Shown: one piece after another, positions 29,334 through 38,159 of the stretch
Numbering within the stretch: position 1 is the stretch's first letter
How the letters are laid out: the number at the start of each line of letters is the position of its first letter
NCBI GenBank assembly: GCA_028339155.1
Contig: JAOLBK010000007.1
Span: 62,001-126,000, forward strand
Length of the DNA stretch: 64,000 nt
Reading direction: 5' to 3'
Source of the DNA: Litorivicinus sp.
GTDB lineage: Bacteria > Pseudomonadota > Gammaproteobacteria > Pseudomonadales > Litorivicinaceae
The notes under the pieces: model-generated
Told to the model about the DNA's origin: nothing
The model's database searches: none
Seen by the model: the letters and a program-made list of their open reading frames with translations, nothing else
Position numbers and translations under genes: made by a program

Positions 29334-30065
29334 TTAGTTTTTCTCCGCTAACACGATGGCTTCACGCAGATCGAGCGCTCCTTCGTAAATTGCCCGGCCT
29401 GTAATAGCGCCAATAACTCCATCGTTTTGCACCTTAAGCAGCGCTGCCACATCCGACAAGTCCTTAAGTCCGCCTGAGGCAATGACTGGGCAACCTGTTG
29501 CTCTCGCAAGTTCCGCAGTCGAATGAATATTTACGCCAGATAACATCCCGTCACGCCCAATATCGGTGTAGACGACAGATGACACACCGTCATCAGTGAA
29601 CCGCTTAACAACTTCGACAGCAGAAACCGTGCTCTCTTCGGCCCAGCCCTCAGTCGCCACCCAACCATTTTTAGCGTCAACACCTACAATTATCTGACCT
29701 GGAAACCTCCGACAGGCCTCAGCAACAAATGAAGGGTCCTTAACTGCCTGGGTCCCAATAATGACCCAATGCAGACCAATCTCTAGATAAAGTTCGACAG
29801 TCGCCAAATCTCGGATCCCGCCGCCAAGCTGTACGGGTAAGTTCGGATGTGCACCCAGAATCCCTTTCACAGCATCCTTATTCTCAGGTTTCCCAGCAAA
29901 CGCACCATCAAGATCAACCAGATGAAGTCGTTTACAACCCTGATCAACCCAACGAGATGCTGTTGCCACAGGATCGTCAGAATATATTGTCGAATCCTGC
30001 ATTCGACCCTGGCGTAATCGCACGCAAGCACCGTCTTTCAAATCAATTGCCGGGATAATTAGCAT
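29334..30065 (-). CDS. hisA: ProFAR isomerase HisA
   Basis: Amadori isomerase of ProFAR to PRFAR. It begins [20 protein letters not shown] with the catalytic Asp in AIDLK, and has the second Asp in [14 protein letters not shown]. Phosphate loops are QLGGGIRD and IASGGLKD. The track's TTG start adds four residues; I use the ATG at 30065 because it matches the conserved N-terminus and gives 243 aa. It overlaps the end of hisH by 7 nt. Confidence 0.96.
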   Translation of the reverse strand: MLIIPAIDLKDGACVRLRQGRMQDSTIYSDDPVATASRWVDQGCKRLHLVDLDGAFAGKPENKDAVKGILGAHPNLPVQLGGGIRDLATVELYLEIGLHWVIIGTQAVKDPSFVAEACRRFPGQIIVGVDAKNGWVATEGWAEESTVSAVEVVKRFTDDGVSSVVYTDIGRDGMLSGVNIHSTAELARATGCPVIASGGLKDLSDVAALLKVQNDGVIGAITGRAIYEGALDLREAIVLAEKN

Positions 30066-30700
30066 GTGCCGTCCCAAGTTAGAAAATTGGCATACAACTC
30101 CAATCCAGCCTGATGTGACTTTTCTGGATGAAATTGCACGGCGAAGACGCCCTCTCGGGCCAGAGCGGCTGCGAAGGGAGCCCCATAATTACAAACGCCA
30201 ACAACGCAGTCTGCCTCTGAATCGGCATACCGATAACTGTGCACAAAATAAAATCGAGTGGCGTCAGCAATGCCAGACCACATCGGGTGAGCATTTTTTT
30301 GCACTTGATTCCAACCCATATGAGGGACTTTCAGCGCTGAGTCATCTACTGCGACCATGCATTTCGGAAACGCAGTAATCTGCCCAGAAAATACACCGAG
30401 AGCCTTTACACCTGAGCTTTCCTCACCAAATTCTGTGAGAATTTGCATGCCAACACAAACACCCATTAAAGGGACGCGTCCAATCAAGTCAAGTACCAGC
30501 TCATCCAGGCCGCGGTGTTTCAAGCCCGCCATGCAGTCCCCCATCGCACCGACGCCTGGCAAAATTACACGATTGGCTTGACGTATCGCATCCGGATCTC
30601 CCGATACTTGTACTTTGCAGTTCCCAGCTCGCTCAAGAGCCTTCGCAACGCTATGCAAATTTCCGGATCCATAATCGATCACCGCGATCTGTTGCGTCAT
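30059..30700 (-). CDS. hisH: Imidazole glycerol phosphate synthase, glutaminase subunit
   Basis: Class I amidotransferase supplying ammonia to HisF. It begins [18 protein letters not shown]; the nucleophile Cys is in [11 protein letters not shown] and the His-Glu pair in [13 protein letters not shown]. The 213 aa is normal. It overlaps hisB by one base. Confidence 0.97.
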   Translation of the reverse strand: MTQQIAVIDYGSGNLHSVAKALERAGNCKVQVSGDPDAIRQANRVILPGVGAMGDCMAGLKHRGLDELVLDLIGRVPLMGVCVGMQILTEFGEESSGVKALGVFSGQITAFPKCMVAVDDSALKVPHMGWNQVQKNAHPMWSGIADATRFYFVHSYRYADSEADCVVGVCNYGAPFAAALAREGVFAVQFHPEKSHQAGLELYANFLTWDGTC

Positions 30701-31293
30701 TAAAGCGAGCCTTTAGTTGAGGGAATGATTCCACTCATCCGCTCATCATTGCTAATCGCCATACGCAAAGCTCGGCCAAATGCCTTAAAGACTGTTTCGA
30801 TTTGGTGATGCGAGTTATCGCCTTTCAAATTATCAATATGCAGCGTTACTTGAGCATGATTAACAAATCCCTGGAAAAATTCACGGAATAAATCCACATC
30901 AAAGCCACCAACCGCTGATCGTGTAAAGGGCACCTCATAAAAAAGCCCTGGGCGACCCGAAAAATCAATTACTACGCGGCTTAAAGCCTCATCTAATGGA
31001 ACATAAGCATGGCCGTAACGGGACATACCTTTCTTGTCGCCAACCGCTTTTGCAAAGGCCTGGCCTAATGTAATACCAACATCCTCGACAGTATGATGCT
31101 CATCAATTTCTAAATCGCCTGTCGCTCGTATTTGCAGATCAACCAAACCATGACGCGATACTTGATCGAGCATGTGCTCGAAAAATGGAATGCCCGTAGA
31201 AAATTCAGACAAACCAGAACCGTCAAGGTTGAGGTTGATCTGGATTTGTGTTTCGAGCGTGTTACGCTCAACTAAGGCGATGCGGTCTGCCAT
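30700..31293 (-). CDS. hisB: Imidazoleglycerol-phosphate dehydratase, monofunctional
   Basis: Dehydrates IGP using two manganese ions bound by conserved histidines ([39 protein letters not shown]). The protein lacks the phosphatase domain fused to it in E. coli. The track begins 18 residues upstream; the ATG at 31293 ([12 protein letters not shown]) has GAGG 8 nt upstream and gives 197 aa, the usual size. It is the first gene of hisB-hisH-hisA-hisF on the minus strand; an HisB/AsmA divergent promoter region of about 70 bp lies upstream. Confidence 0.96.
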   Translation of the reverse strand: MADRIALVERNTLETQIQINLNLDGSGLSEFSTGIPFFEHMLDQVSRHGLVDLQIRATGDLEIDEHHTVEDVGITLGQAFAKAVGDKKGMSRYGHAYVPLDEALSRVVIDFSGRPGLFYEVPFTRSAVGGFDVDLFREFFQGFVNHAQVTLHIDNLKGDNSHHQIETVFKAFGRALRMAISNDERMSGIIPSTKGSL

Positions 31294-31364
31294 GGCCTGT
31301 TCCTCAAACCGTTGTAAAGATCGTAGTATAGCGGCAGGAACACTCACTGACGACAGAGGTTGCT

Positions 31365-33203
31365 ATGCGATTACTTAAAGGCTTGTTGTATACCATTGTG
31401 GCTGTTCTAATTTTAATGGCTGCTAGCGCAGCCTATGTCACGCAAGTTCTTGATCCTAATGCATTAAAACCAACAATCGTAAAAGCTGCCAAAAAACACC
31501 AAATTAGCCTGGAACTCAACGGCCCAATCACGTGGACGTTCTATCCTTGGTTTGGCATGACGATCGAAAACATTAACGCAAGAGGCCCGAACGGAACCAT
31601 TCAAGCAGAACGCCTAGAAGGGTCAATTTCGCTCCTAGCATTATTTTCCGAGATTATTGTGATCGACCGGCTAAAAGCCGTCAAACCTCAGATCAAACTC
31701 CAACTTGCTTCTTCAAATACGATTGCACCTACAAAACAAGAATGGCCAAAATCACCAACTGTTGTTATCCGCGAACTTATTATTGATGATGGAGAGATCC
31801 GAGGCGTAGCACCGGGCCTGGCTCTTAATCAAGTGAACTTGTCGGTCGAGGAACTAGACCCCTCATCAGAAAGTCGTCTAAATCTAGACGCGCGCATCAA
31901 TTACCGTGATGTCATTTTACCTTTAAATATTTCTGCTGGCATTATTCCGGGAACAAACTTTGAAAGCCTCACAATTCAGGATTTAAGGCTTACAAGTCGT
32001 AGCTTGCGACTTACCCTAGATGGCTACTTAAGTGCATCAACAAGAGGCCAGATTGCGGCCGAAGGCACTATTGAATTGAGTGAGTTCTCGCTAAGGAAGT
32101 GGCTGCGAGCGGCCAATCTTCCTATGCCAGAAACGACCGATCTAACGACTTTTGATCACCTTGAATTGCAGGCCACCATGAAGCTCTCAGATGAGTTACT
32201 AGCATTGCAGTCTTTACAATTAACTCTCGATGACAGCATCGTACAGGCCGACGTCAATCTGAACCTGAGTCCGCTAAATCTAAATGTTTCAGGCACTTTA
32301 AATAAACTCAATATGGATCGTTATATAGGATCAACAACAGATAAAGAACGGTGGATTGCAACCACCGATTTCGACCTCATTCCCGGCGCTTACAAATTTG
32401 AAATCGGCGCTTTACAGGTCGCGGATACAATGATTCAAAAACTCAACCTGGAGATCGGCTTACAACCCGAAGAGATTACAATTGGCATGATGGATGCCGA
32501 AGTATTTGGCGGCCTTATCCGGACGTCAGGTAGTCATCTGATCGCTCCACAAATTACCAATTTAAGCGGCACTTTCGATGGGCTGTTATTGCAACAAATT
32601 CCCCGAGAGCCATTACTAGAATCACTTTCGGGGACCATGACCGGAGCCTTCGATTTGAGGGCGGCAGGGTGGACCATTGCAGACTTTAAAACATCCCTTT
32701 CTGGGCCGCTACACATGAATGTTTCTGATGGTGACCTAGGTGCGTTCAATTTATCAGAATCCATTTGCAAATCAGCTTCTGATTCATCCGATAAACTCAG
32801 CGATACAACATCGGTTCGCGCAAATTTTAATGAAGGGGTCGCAAATATAACTACCCTCACAGCTAAGATCTCGGGCATCCCGATCAATGGGGCTGGACGA
32901 TTTAGCCTCGTATCCTCTGCACTAAATGTTCAAGGTGAAGCTAGTATATCAGTCGCTGAACTCCCTGAAAATTGCAGTGCTCTGAGCGAGTTGCGCGGAC
33001 TTCGGGTTCCCTTATCATGCCGAGGGCGTATTCTTGTGGACAAACTAAAATGCGATATCGATACAAAGTCGATTAGTCAATTCGCGAAAAAAAATCTCAA
33101 AGGATCAACAAGCACTGTGGTCGAAAAGAACCAGAACAGAAGCCTCAAACAAGAATCGCAGCAGGAAATTCAGAACACATTCAAAAATTCATTAGGGCAA
33201 TGA
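31365..33203 (+). CDS. AsmA-family envelope protein
   Basis: A 612-aa protein with one N-terminal anchor (residues 5-26) and a long periplasmic beta-rich region. It has the AsmA beginning NGPITWTFYPWFGMTIENI and the C-terminal AsmA block (SLSGTMTGAFDLRAAG through NGAGRFSLVSSALNVQGEAS). AsmA-like proteins are members of the bridge-like lipid-transport group and affect outer-membrane assembly. The position before mutY is the same as for asmA-like genes in other gammaproteobacteria. Which paralogue it is cannot be settled by eye. It overlaps mutY by 4 nt. Confidence 0.88.
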   Translation: MRLLKGLLYTIVAVLILMAASAAYVTQVLDPNALKPTIVKAAKKHQISLELNGPITWTFYPWFGMTIENINARGPNGTIQAERLEGSISLLALFSEIIVIDRLKAVKPQIKLQLASSNTIAPTKQEWPKSPTVVIRELIIDDGEIRGVAPGLALNQVNLSVEELDPSSESRLNLDARINYRDVILPLNISAGIIPGTNFESLTIQDLRLTSRSLRLTLDGYLSASTRGQIAAEGTIELSEFSLRKWLRAANLPMPETTDLTTFDHLELQATMKLSDELLALQSLQLTLDDSIVQADVNLNLSPLNLNVSGTLNKLNMDRYIGSTTDKERWIATTDFDLIPGAYKFEIGALQVADTMIQKLNLEIGLQPEEITIGMMDAEVFGGLIRTSGSHLIAPQITNLSGTFDGLLLQQIPREPLLESLSGTMTGAFDLRAAGWTIADFKTSLSGPLHMNVSDGDLGAFNLSESICKSASDSSDKLSDTTSVRANFNEGVANITTLTAKISGIPINGAGRFSLVSSALNVQGEASISVAELPENCSALSELRGLRVPLSCRGRILVDKLKCDIDTKSISQFAKKNLKGSTSTVVEKNQNRSLKQESQQEIQNTFKNSLGQ

Positions 33204-34231
33204 TTCCAGAGTTCTCAATCCGTCTTGCTAAATGGCATCAAGTGTCTGGCCGGCACAATTTGCCATGGCAGGGCCAAGGTCCCTACAGCACTTGGATCTC
33301 CGAAATTATGCTGCAGCAAACTCAGGTGCAAGTCGTAATCCCCTACTATGAAAGTTTTTTAGTAGAATTTCCTAACCCTACTGTCCTAGCAAATTCTTGT
33401 CTCGATCAAGTACTCGCTCTCTGGGCTGGCCTTGGTTATTACGCTCGCGCAAGAAATTTACATGAGGCCGCAAAACAGATACGCGAGGATCATGCAGGTA
33501 TAGTTCCAGACAACCTGGATGACTTGATGCGACTTAAGGGAATTGGACGGTCTACCGCAGGGGCGATCCTTTCACTTGGTTTCAAAAAATCAGGAGTAAT
33601 TCAAGATGGTAATGTGCGACGCGTATTAGCCAGATTATTTCTAATCGACGACGACCTGAGTACCTCGAATTCCCAACGATTACTCTGGAATATCGCCCAT
33701 CAACTGGCTCCGAATGCTGGCCATGATGCCGCCATTCATACACAGGCGATGATGGATTTTGGGGCGCTTTTGTGTACCAAACATAAACCGGGATGTGAAA
33801 AATGTCTCTTTCGAAAGGAATGTCTGGCCAACCAATCCAAGCGTGTTAGCGAGATACCAACGCCTAAAAGAGCCAAGCGAAAAGAACTGAAACAGTGGAT
33901 CATGCTCGAAGTTCGTAATGAGAAAAATAGGATACTGCTGATTAAGAGGCCGGAGAAAGGCATTTGGGGCGGACTTTACGCCCCCCCTATAGGCGAAAGT
34001 CTGTTAACTCTCGGAGCAACTATCGGAATTGAAGAAGTACTCGAAGCATCTGAATTGACAACGCTGGAACATTCCTTCAGCCATTTTAGTATTCAACTTC
34101 TTCATTTTCGTCTATGCGCTGAACCAAAAACGATTCCTGCCGGCGCCTTTTGGGCTGAGATTGACACATTCCAAGGTGGATTGCCCGCACCCGTAAAAAA
34201 GTTACTAAAAAACGAGGAGAAATATTCATGA
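33200..34231 (+). CDS. mutY: Adenine DNA glycosylase MutY
   Basis: Removes adenine mispaired with 8-oxoguanine. The catalytic Glu is in WISEIMLQQTQV near residue 34. The helix-hairpin-helix LMRLKGIGRSTAGAILSLGF and the iron-sulfur cluster pattern C-x6-C-x2-C-x5-C (CTKHKPGCEKCLFRKEC) are intact. The C-terminal NUDIX-like domain that reads the oxidised base begins near residue 228. The 343 aa is normal. It is coupled to yggX by ATGA. Confidence 0.96.
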   Translation: MIPEFSIRLAKWHQVSGRHNLPWQGQGPYSTWISEIMLQQTQVQVVIPYYESFLVEFPNPTVLANSCLDQVLALWAGLGYYARARNLHEAAKQIREDHAGIVPDNLDDLMRLKGIGRSTAGAILSLGFKKSGVIQDGNVRRVLARLFLIDDDLSTSNSQRLLWNIAHQLAPNAGHDAAIHTQAMMDFGALLCTKHKPGCEKCLFRKECLANQSKRVSEIPTPKRAKRKELKQWIMLEVRNEKNRILLIKRPEKGIWGGLYAPPIGESLLTLGATIGIEEVLEASELTTLEHSFSHFSIQLLHFRLCAEPKTIPAGAFWAEIDTFQGGLPAPVKKLLKNEEKYS

Positions 34232-34500
34232 CCCGGACCGTATTTTGTAAAAAATTCCAGAAAACGTTGCCTGGCTTAGCTTTACCGCCTTTGCCAGGAG
34301 TACTCGGACAAACCATCTATGAGTCTATTTCTGCAGAGGCCTGGCATCAGTGGCAAGAAAATCAAACCATGCTGATCAACGAATATAGGCTGAGCCTGAT
34401 GGACTCAAAAGCACGAGAATTCTTAACGACAGAGATGCAACGCTTTCTCGATAATGAAGAGTATGCAAAGCCTGCTGGGTACGTCGCACCTTCAAGTTGA
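34228..34500 (+). CDS. yggX: Fe(2+)-trafficking / oxidative protection protein YggX
   Basis: A 90-aa protein beginning TRTVFCKKFQKTLPGLALPPLPG, the family hallmark with the conserved Cys. It also has ISAEAWHQWQENQTMLINEYRLSLMD. YggX guards iron-sulfur enzymes such as MutY against superoxide, and the mutY-yggX pair is widely conserved. Its stop codon overlaps the -35 element of the tRNA-Phe promoter. Confidence 0.95.
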   Translation: MTRTVFCKKFQKTLPGLALPPLPGVLGQTIYESISAEAWHQWQENQTMLINEYRLSLMDSKAREFLTTEMQRFLDNEEYAKPAGYVAPSS

Positions 34501-34525
34501 CAGTTGGTTTCATTTTCTGTTCAAT
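34497..34525 (+). promoter_or_regulatory. Sigma-70 promoter of tRNA-Phe
   Basis: A perfect -35 box TTGACA (34497-34502) and a -10 box TTCAAT (34520-34525) are separated by 17 nt. Transcription would begin about 8 nt before the mature tRNA. The -35 overlaps the yggX stop codon. Confidence 0.6.
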
Positions 34526-34540
34526 AGCCGCCTATTATAT

Positions 34541-34616
<76 letters not shown>

Positions 34617-34652
34617 AATATAAATTCATTTAAATCAATAATTTATGAAGTT

Positions 34653-36665
34653 TCAGGCCATTAATATTTCGGTAACAGGGTAAAATCGCCCATCACTTGC
34701 CAGCGTTGCCACTACAGATTTTCGATCAATAATATTTCCAGAGGAACCTAAACCGATAGGGTGGCCATTGGATGGACACATAGCTCTTGCCTCGCGTAGG
34801 GCCGATCGCACTGCAGCTAGGTTATCGGATTGCGCTATTTCGACCGCTTTAGACCACAAACTTATTGCATTGAGAGTCGATATCGCCGGATCAGTAATTG
34901 GAAGGCTGGCGAGAACAGGGTGCTTAGACCACGAGTCAACTAGATCGTCGTTAACATCATTATTTGCAGCTTGTTGAAAATATCCCCAACAAGTAATTAG
35001 CCCTTCAAGACTTGAACAGTCCATTTCGAAAGTGTCTAAATCAGTCGCGTCAAAAGCAATCATCTGGATTTGATCGAGTTCTAAATCCAACACCGCAAAC
35101 TGGCTCAAAAAGCTCCGAAGAGATGGGCCGACTAGTGAAATGCAGAGCAATATGGGCTCTCGGTTGTATGCCTGAGTAATAGCGCGCAACTCGTCTTCGA
35201 ACTCGACAAAGCCGAGTGGATAGTAGCGGCTTGTGATCCTTGAGCCATCCATGCCCGAAGCTTTCAAATACGAACTGATTGTCTCGTTAATGGTGCGCGG
35301 CCAGACGTAATCCGAGCCAATTGTGATGACGCGCGCGTTTTCTGGATGTCTTTTTCTCGCGTAGTCGAGTGCTGGAATGACAGACTTGGTGGGGGGAGCG
35401 TTCAGATACACCACATCATCTGAGAACTCATTACCTTCAAAGTGGAGCGGGTAAAATAAAATACCCTTGCTCGGCGCGAGCGCCGGCATAACCTTTTTGC
35501 GCGCAGCTGACGTCCAACAACCAAAGAAATACTTGCAGTCATTCGCGATAGAGGCTTTGGTACATTCAAAATAGTTATCCCACTTTGATGCAGGATCAGG
35601 CTGATGAATTTCGACGTTTCGCCCAAGAAGGCCCCCTCGCTCATTGATTCCATCCACGGCCATTTTCGCAACAGCATTCAAAGGGGATTCCCAAGGGCTC
35701 ATGAACCCAGTTTCAGAAAACAAACTACAGATTTTGATTGGCAATGGTTTTGGTTTGTGGACAACCTTCTTGGCGCAATCGGGATCTGCGGTGAAATACG
35801 TGGCAAAGAACGTTTTAATCGCCTCTAGGCGAGGCGCGCCCCTTAAATGCTCTGGATAAGACAAAAAGACATCGATTTCACGAGCGAATTTTGCCGATAG
35901 CCCACCAAGGTCGCTTAGCCCGTCATCCCTAATCCAACTCGGCAGAATTCCAATGCCAAGACCTTCTTTGACGGCAACATACATTTCGCTGATCTTGGTC
36001 ACTTCGAGTACGCACTGCCTCGACACATCTATCGACAGAGACAGTTCAGAGAACGCTTGCCTCTGGGGCAAGAGACTCTCCTTCGGGAAAACGATTATCG
36101 GACTTTTTCGTACAGCCAATGGTTGATGTTCCGTGTCGATCTCAAGATCCGCCAGAAGACGATCACTGATAAGAAAATGAAATCCTGACCGAACGATCTG
36201 TTTTTCGATGAGATTTAGATTTTGACTTTTTCGCAGCGAAATATATGCGTCTGGCAGTCGAGAGTGCTCCGCATCCAGCATCTGTTGGTCGACAATCTCA
36301 ATAAGGTACTCAGGAAAGGATCGATAGAAATCAGGTAGTTTTGGCAGCAACCATGTCAATAAAAACTCGTCGTCGACCACAATGCGAATGACTTTATCCG
36401 ATTGTCGAGTTAGCTCCCCGATCGTTGAACCTAAGATTTGAGACTCGTCATAAATTTTCTTGGCAGAAGCGAACACAGCTGCTCCTTCGCTCGTCAGCTC
36501 AACACCGCGCGAATGTCGAATCAACAAAGTCGCGCCAAGTGCTTCTTCAAGATTTTTAACTCTTCGACTGACTGACGAAATATTTGTACGCAACGCCGTC
36601 GCAGCGCGACTGAACGACTTCTTGTCCGCAACGAAATAAAAATACCTGATGTCATCGAGATTCAT
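34653..36665 (-). CDS. LysR-type regulator fused to a UrtA/FmdD-like ligand-binding domain
   Basis: A 670-aa fusion. Residues 1-60 form a LysR winged helix-turn-helix (DDIRYFYFVADKKSFSRAA, then VSRRVKNLEEALG). Residues 90-292 look like a complete LysR inducer-binding domain ending with GLGIGILPSWI and a helical tail. After a short linker, residues 308-670 are a type I periplasmic-binding fold without signal peptide, and closely resemble the divergent binding protein at 36838: both contain FGCWTS, YPLHFEG and GSDYVWPRTIN. The start is the second ATG of the pair (36665), with AGGGA 5 nt upstream; the track's TTG start adds 11 residues. A cytoplasmic copy of the transporter's receptor attached to a DNA-binding protein suggests direct sensing of the imported amide or urea analogue. 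AmiC of Pseudomonas is a known cytoplasmic sensor of this fold, but it works through AmiR, not LysR. No frameshift or stop interrupts the fusion. Confidence 0.9.
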   Translation of the reverse strand: MNLDDIRYFYFVADKKSFSRAATALRTNISSVSRRVKNLEEALGATLLIRHSRGVELTSEGAAVFASAKKIYDESQILGSTIGELTRQSDKVIRIVVDDEFLLTWLLPKLPDFYRSFPEYLIEIVDQQMLDAEHSRLPDAYISLRKSQNLNLIEKQIVRSGFHFLISDRLLADLEIDTEHQPLAVRKSPIIVFPKESLLPQRQAFSELSLSIDVSRQCVLEVTKISEMYVAVKEGLGIGILPSWIRDDGLSDLGGLSAKFAREIDVFLSYPEHLRGAPRLEAIKTFFATYFTADPDCAKKVVHKPKPLPIKICSLFSETGFMSPWESPLNAVAKMAVDGINERGGLLGRNVEIHQPDPASKWDNYFECTKASIANDCKYFFGCWTSAARKKVMPALAPSKGILFYPLHFEGNEFSDDVVYLNAPPTKSVIPALDYARKRHPENARVITIGSDYVWPRTINETISSYLKASGMDGSRITSRYYPLGFVEFEDELRAITQAYNREPILLCISLVGPSLRSFLSQFAVLDLELDQIQMIAFDATDLDTFEMDCSSLEGLITCWGYFQQAANNDVNDDLVDSWSKHPVLASLPITDPAISTLNAISLWSKAVEIAQSDNLAAVRSALREARAMCPSNGHPIGLGSSGNIIDRKSVVATLASDGRFYPVTEILMA

Positions 36666-36682
36666 CATTGTCCCTTTCACGA

Positions 36683-36699
36683 TTTGCGTGATTCGCAAA
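36683..36699. promoter_or_regulatory. Candidate LysR operator (T-N11-A dyad)
   Basis: TTTGCG-TGATT-CGCAAA is a perfect 6-bp dyad containing the T-N11-A core (TGCGTGATTCGCA) typical of LysR-type regulators. It lies 18 bp upstream of the fusion regulator start, suited to autorepression. A second half site, TCGCAAA at 36714-36720, is exactly 21 bp (two turns) from the first one (36693-36699), and GCATT-N7-AATGC at 36793-36809 lies nearer the binding-protein gene. Confidence 0.6.
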
Positions 36700-36837
36700 C
36701 CAGATTATCTTTTTCGCAAATCTCAGGTCAACAATCAATAACTCATTCCTATTTTCATGGCTTCTCTGGGTCACGCATCATCGATAATGTGTGCATTGCA
36801 AACAAATGCTCCCGAATGACTTTAAGAAGGATTAAAC

Positions 36838-38079
36838 ATGATTAATCGTCGTAAATTTCTCCAAGCATCAGGATTGCTGGCGGGCTCTTCTTTGGCTCCT
36901 GCATTCTTGAGTAGTACTTTTGGCGCTGGGCACTCTGGCACCCAGAAGGTAGGTTGCCTTTTCTCATCTTCCGGCGCTATGGCCAACGTAGAGGGGCGCT
37001 TAAACTCAGTCGTTGAAATGGCTGTAGCAGAGCTTAATGCTGCCGGTGGCGTGCTGGGTAAAACAATCGAGACTGTGATTACAGATCCGGCTTCAGACTG
37101 GCCACTTTATGCACAGAATGGCAGACAACTGCTTCTTCAAGAGCAATGCAAGGCGCTTTTCGGTTGCTGGACTTCTGTGTCGCGGAAATCAGTTCTACCT
37201 GTAGTTGAACAAAATGATGGCCTCCTTTACTACCCCTTGCACTTCGAGGGCGAGGAGAATTCAAATAGCGTTGTGTATATGAATTCTCCACCTGCAAGCT
37301 CGGTTCTTCCTGCTCTGGAATACATGATGTCAGAGGACGGTGGCTCCGCCTCGAGATTCTACATGGTCGGCTCAGACTACGTATGGCCTCGGACGATCAA
37401 CAAAATTAACAAAGGATATTTCGCATCCAAAGGAATCACCGAAGAGTCTTATCGCGAAACATACGTGCCATTCGGCTTCAGCAATTTCCAAAACATCATT
37501 AATGATATTCGCGACTTCGCCAATCAGCCCGGTGGAAAACCGACCATTATTCTGACCGTAGTAGGCAACTCGATCCCAGCGTTCTTCAAAGAGATCATTA
37601 ACCAAGGAATTCTCGCCAGCGACATTCCTATCCTCGGACTCGATGTTCTAGAGGCCGATCTTGAAGGACTCGATACAAGCTCTCTCGTCGGTCATTTAAA
37701 TTGTTGGGCCTACCTGCAAAACGTCGAAAATGCAGAGAACACGAAAATCAAAAGTGCGTGGTCACAATTCGTGAGCGCGAACGGGCTCCCATACAGCCCA
37801 GATGTGATGATTGATCCAATGGTATCGGCATATGATGGCGTGCATATGTGGGGCAAAGCTGTCGAGCGCGCGGGTACATTCGAGGTCCCAGCGGTTAAAG
37901 AAGCATTTGATGGAATCACATTTAACTGCCCATCCGGCTATGAGATTTCCATGTCTGGAGAAAATAATTACGTTGCCCGCGGCGTCTTTATCGGATCTGT
38001 AAACGAAAACCAAGGATTTGACATTCTTTGGCAGTCAGATGACACGCCAACACCGGTCCCATATAGCCCGTACGCCTAA
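36838..38079 (+). CDS. Amide/urea ABC transporter substrate-binding protein (UrtA/FmdD type) with Tat signal
   Basis: A 413-aa periplasmic receptor of the branched-chain amide-binding class. The N-terminus INRRKFLQASGLLAGSSLAPA is a twin-arginine signal, so export should use the TatABC in this window. The binding fold shows FGCWTS (about 108), YPLHFEG (about 132) and GSDYVWPRTIN (about 178). From memory, UrtA and AmiC usually have YPxxYEG where this has YPLHFEG, so this is a distinct subgroup. Ligand: urea, formamide or another short amide; the formamidase-like gene downstream and the absence of urease in the window favour an amide. AAGAAGG lies 7 nt before the ATG. First gene of a transcript running to 43341. 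Confidence 0.9.
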   Translation: MINRRKFLQASGLLAGSSLAPAFLSSTFGAGHSGTQKVGCLFSSSGAMANVEGRLNSVVEMAVAELNAAGGVLGKTIETVITDPASDWPLYAQNGRQLLLQEQCKALFGCWTSVSRKSVLPVVEQNDGLLYYPLHFEGEENSNSVVYMNSPPASSVLPALEYMMSEDGGSASRFYMVGSDYVWPRTINKINKGYFASKGITEESYRETYVPFGFSNFQNIINDIRDFANQPGGKPTIILTVVGNSIPAFFKEIINQGILASDIPILGLDVLEADLEGLDTSSLVGHLNCWAYLQNVENAENTKIKSAWSQFVSANGLPYSPDVMIDPMVSAYDGVHMWGKAVERAGTFEVPAVKEAFDGITFNCPSGYEISMSGENNYVARGVFIGSVNENQGFDILWQSDDTPTPVPYSPYA

Positions 38080-38127
38080 TCCTCGGGATCGCTTGTTGTA
38101 TCCGAATACAGGAATGCGGAACTTTTT

Positions 38128-38150
38128 ACGAACAAGGATGTTCGTTTTTT
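38128..38150 (+). terminator. Attenuating terminator between the binding-protein and permease genes
   Basis: ACGAACA-AGGA-TGTTCGT followed by a T-run forms a 7-bp hairpin with a 4-nt loop, 49 nt after the binding-protein stop and 10 nt before the next ATG. It has the form of an intrinsic terminator. Partial read-through would yield more binding protein than membrane components, a common need in ABC importers. Confidence 0.7.
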
Positions 38151-38159
38151 GGTGGAATC

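Noticed and set aside
36838-38079. Naming the binding protein urtA outright
   Set aside because: Its pocket-region motif YPLHFEG differs from the YPxxYEG form I associate with UrtA, and the linked enzyme is a formamidase-like protein, so urea specificity is unproven.
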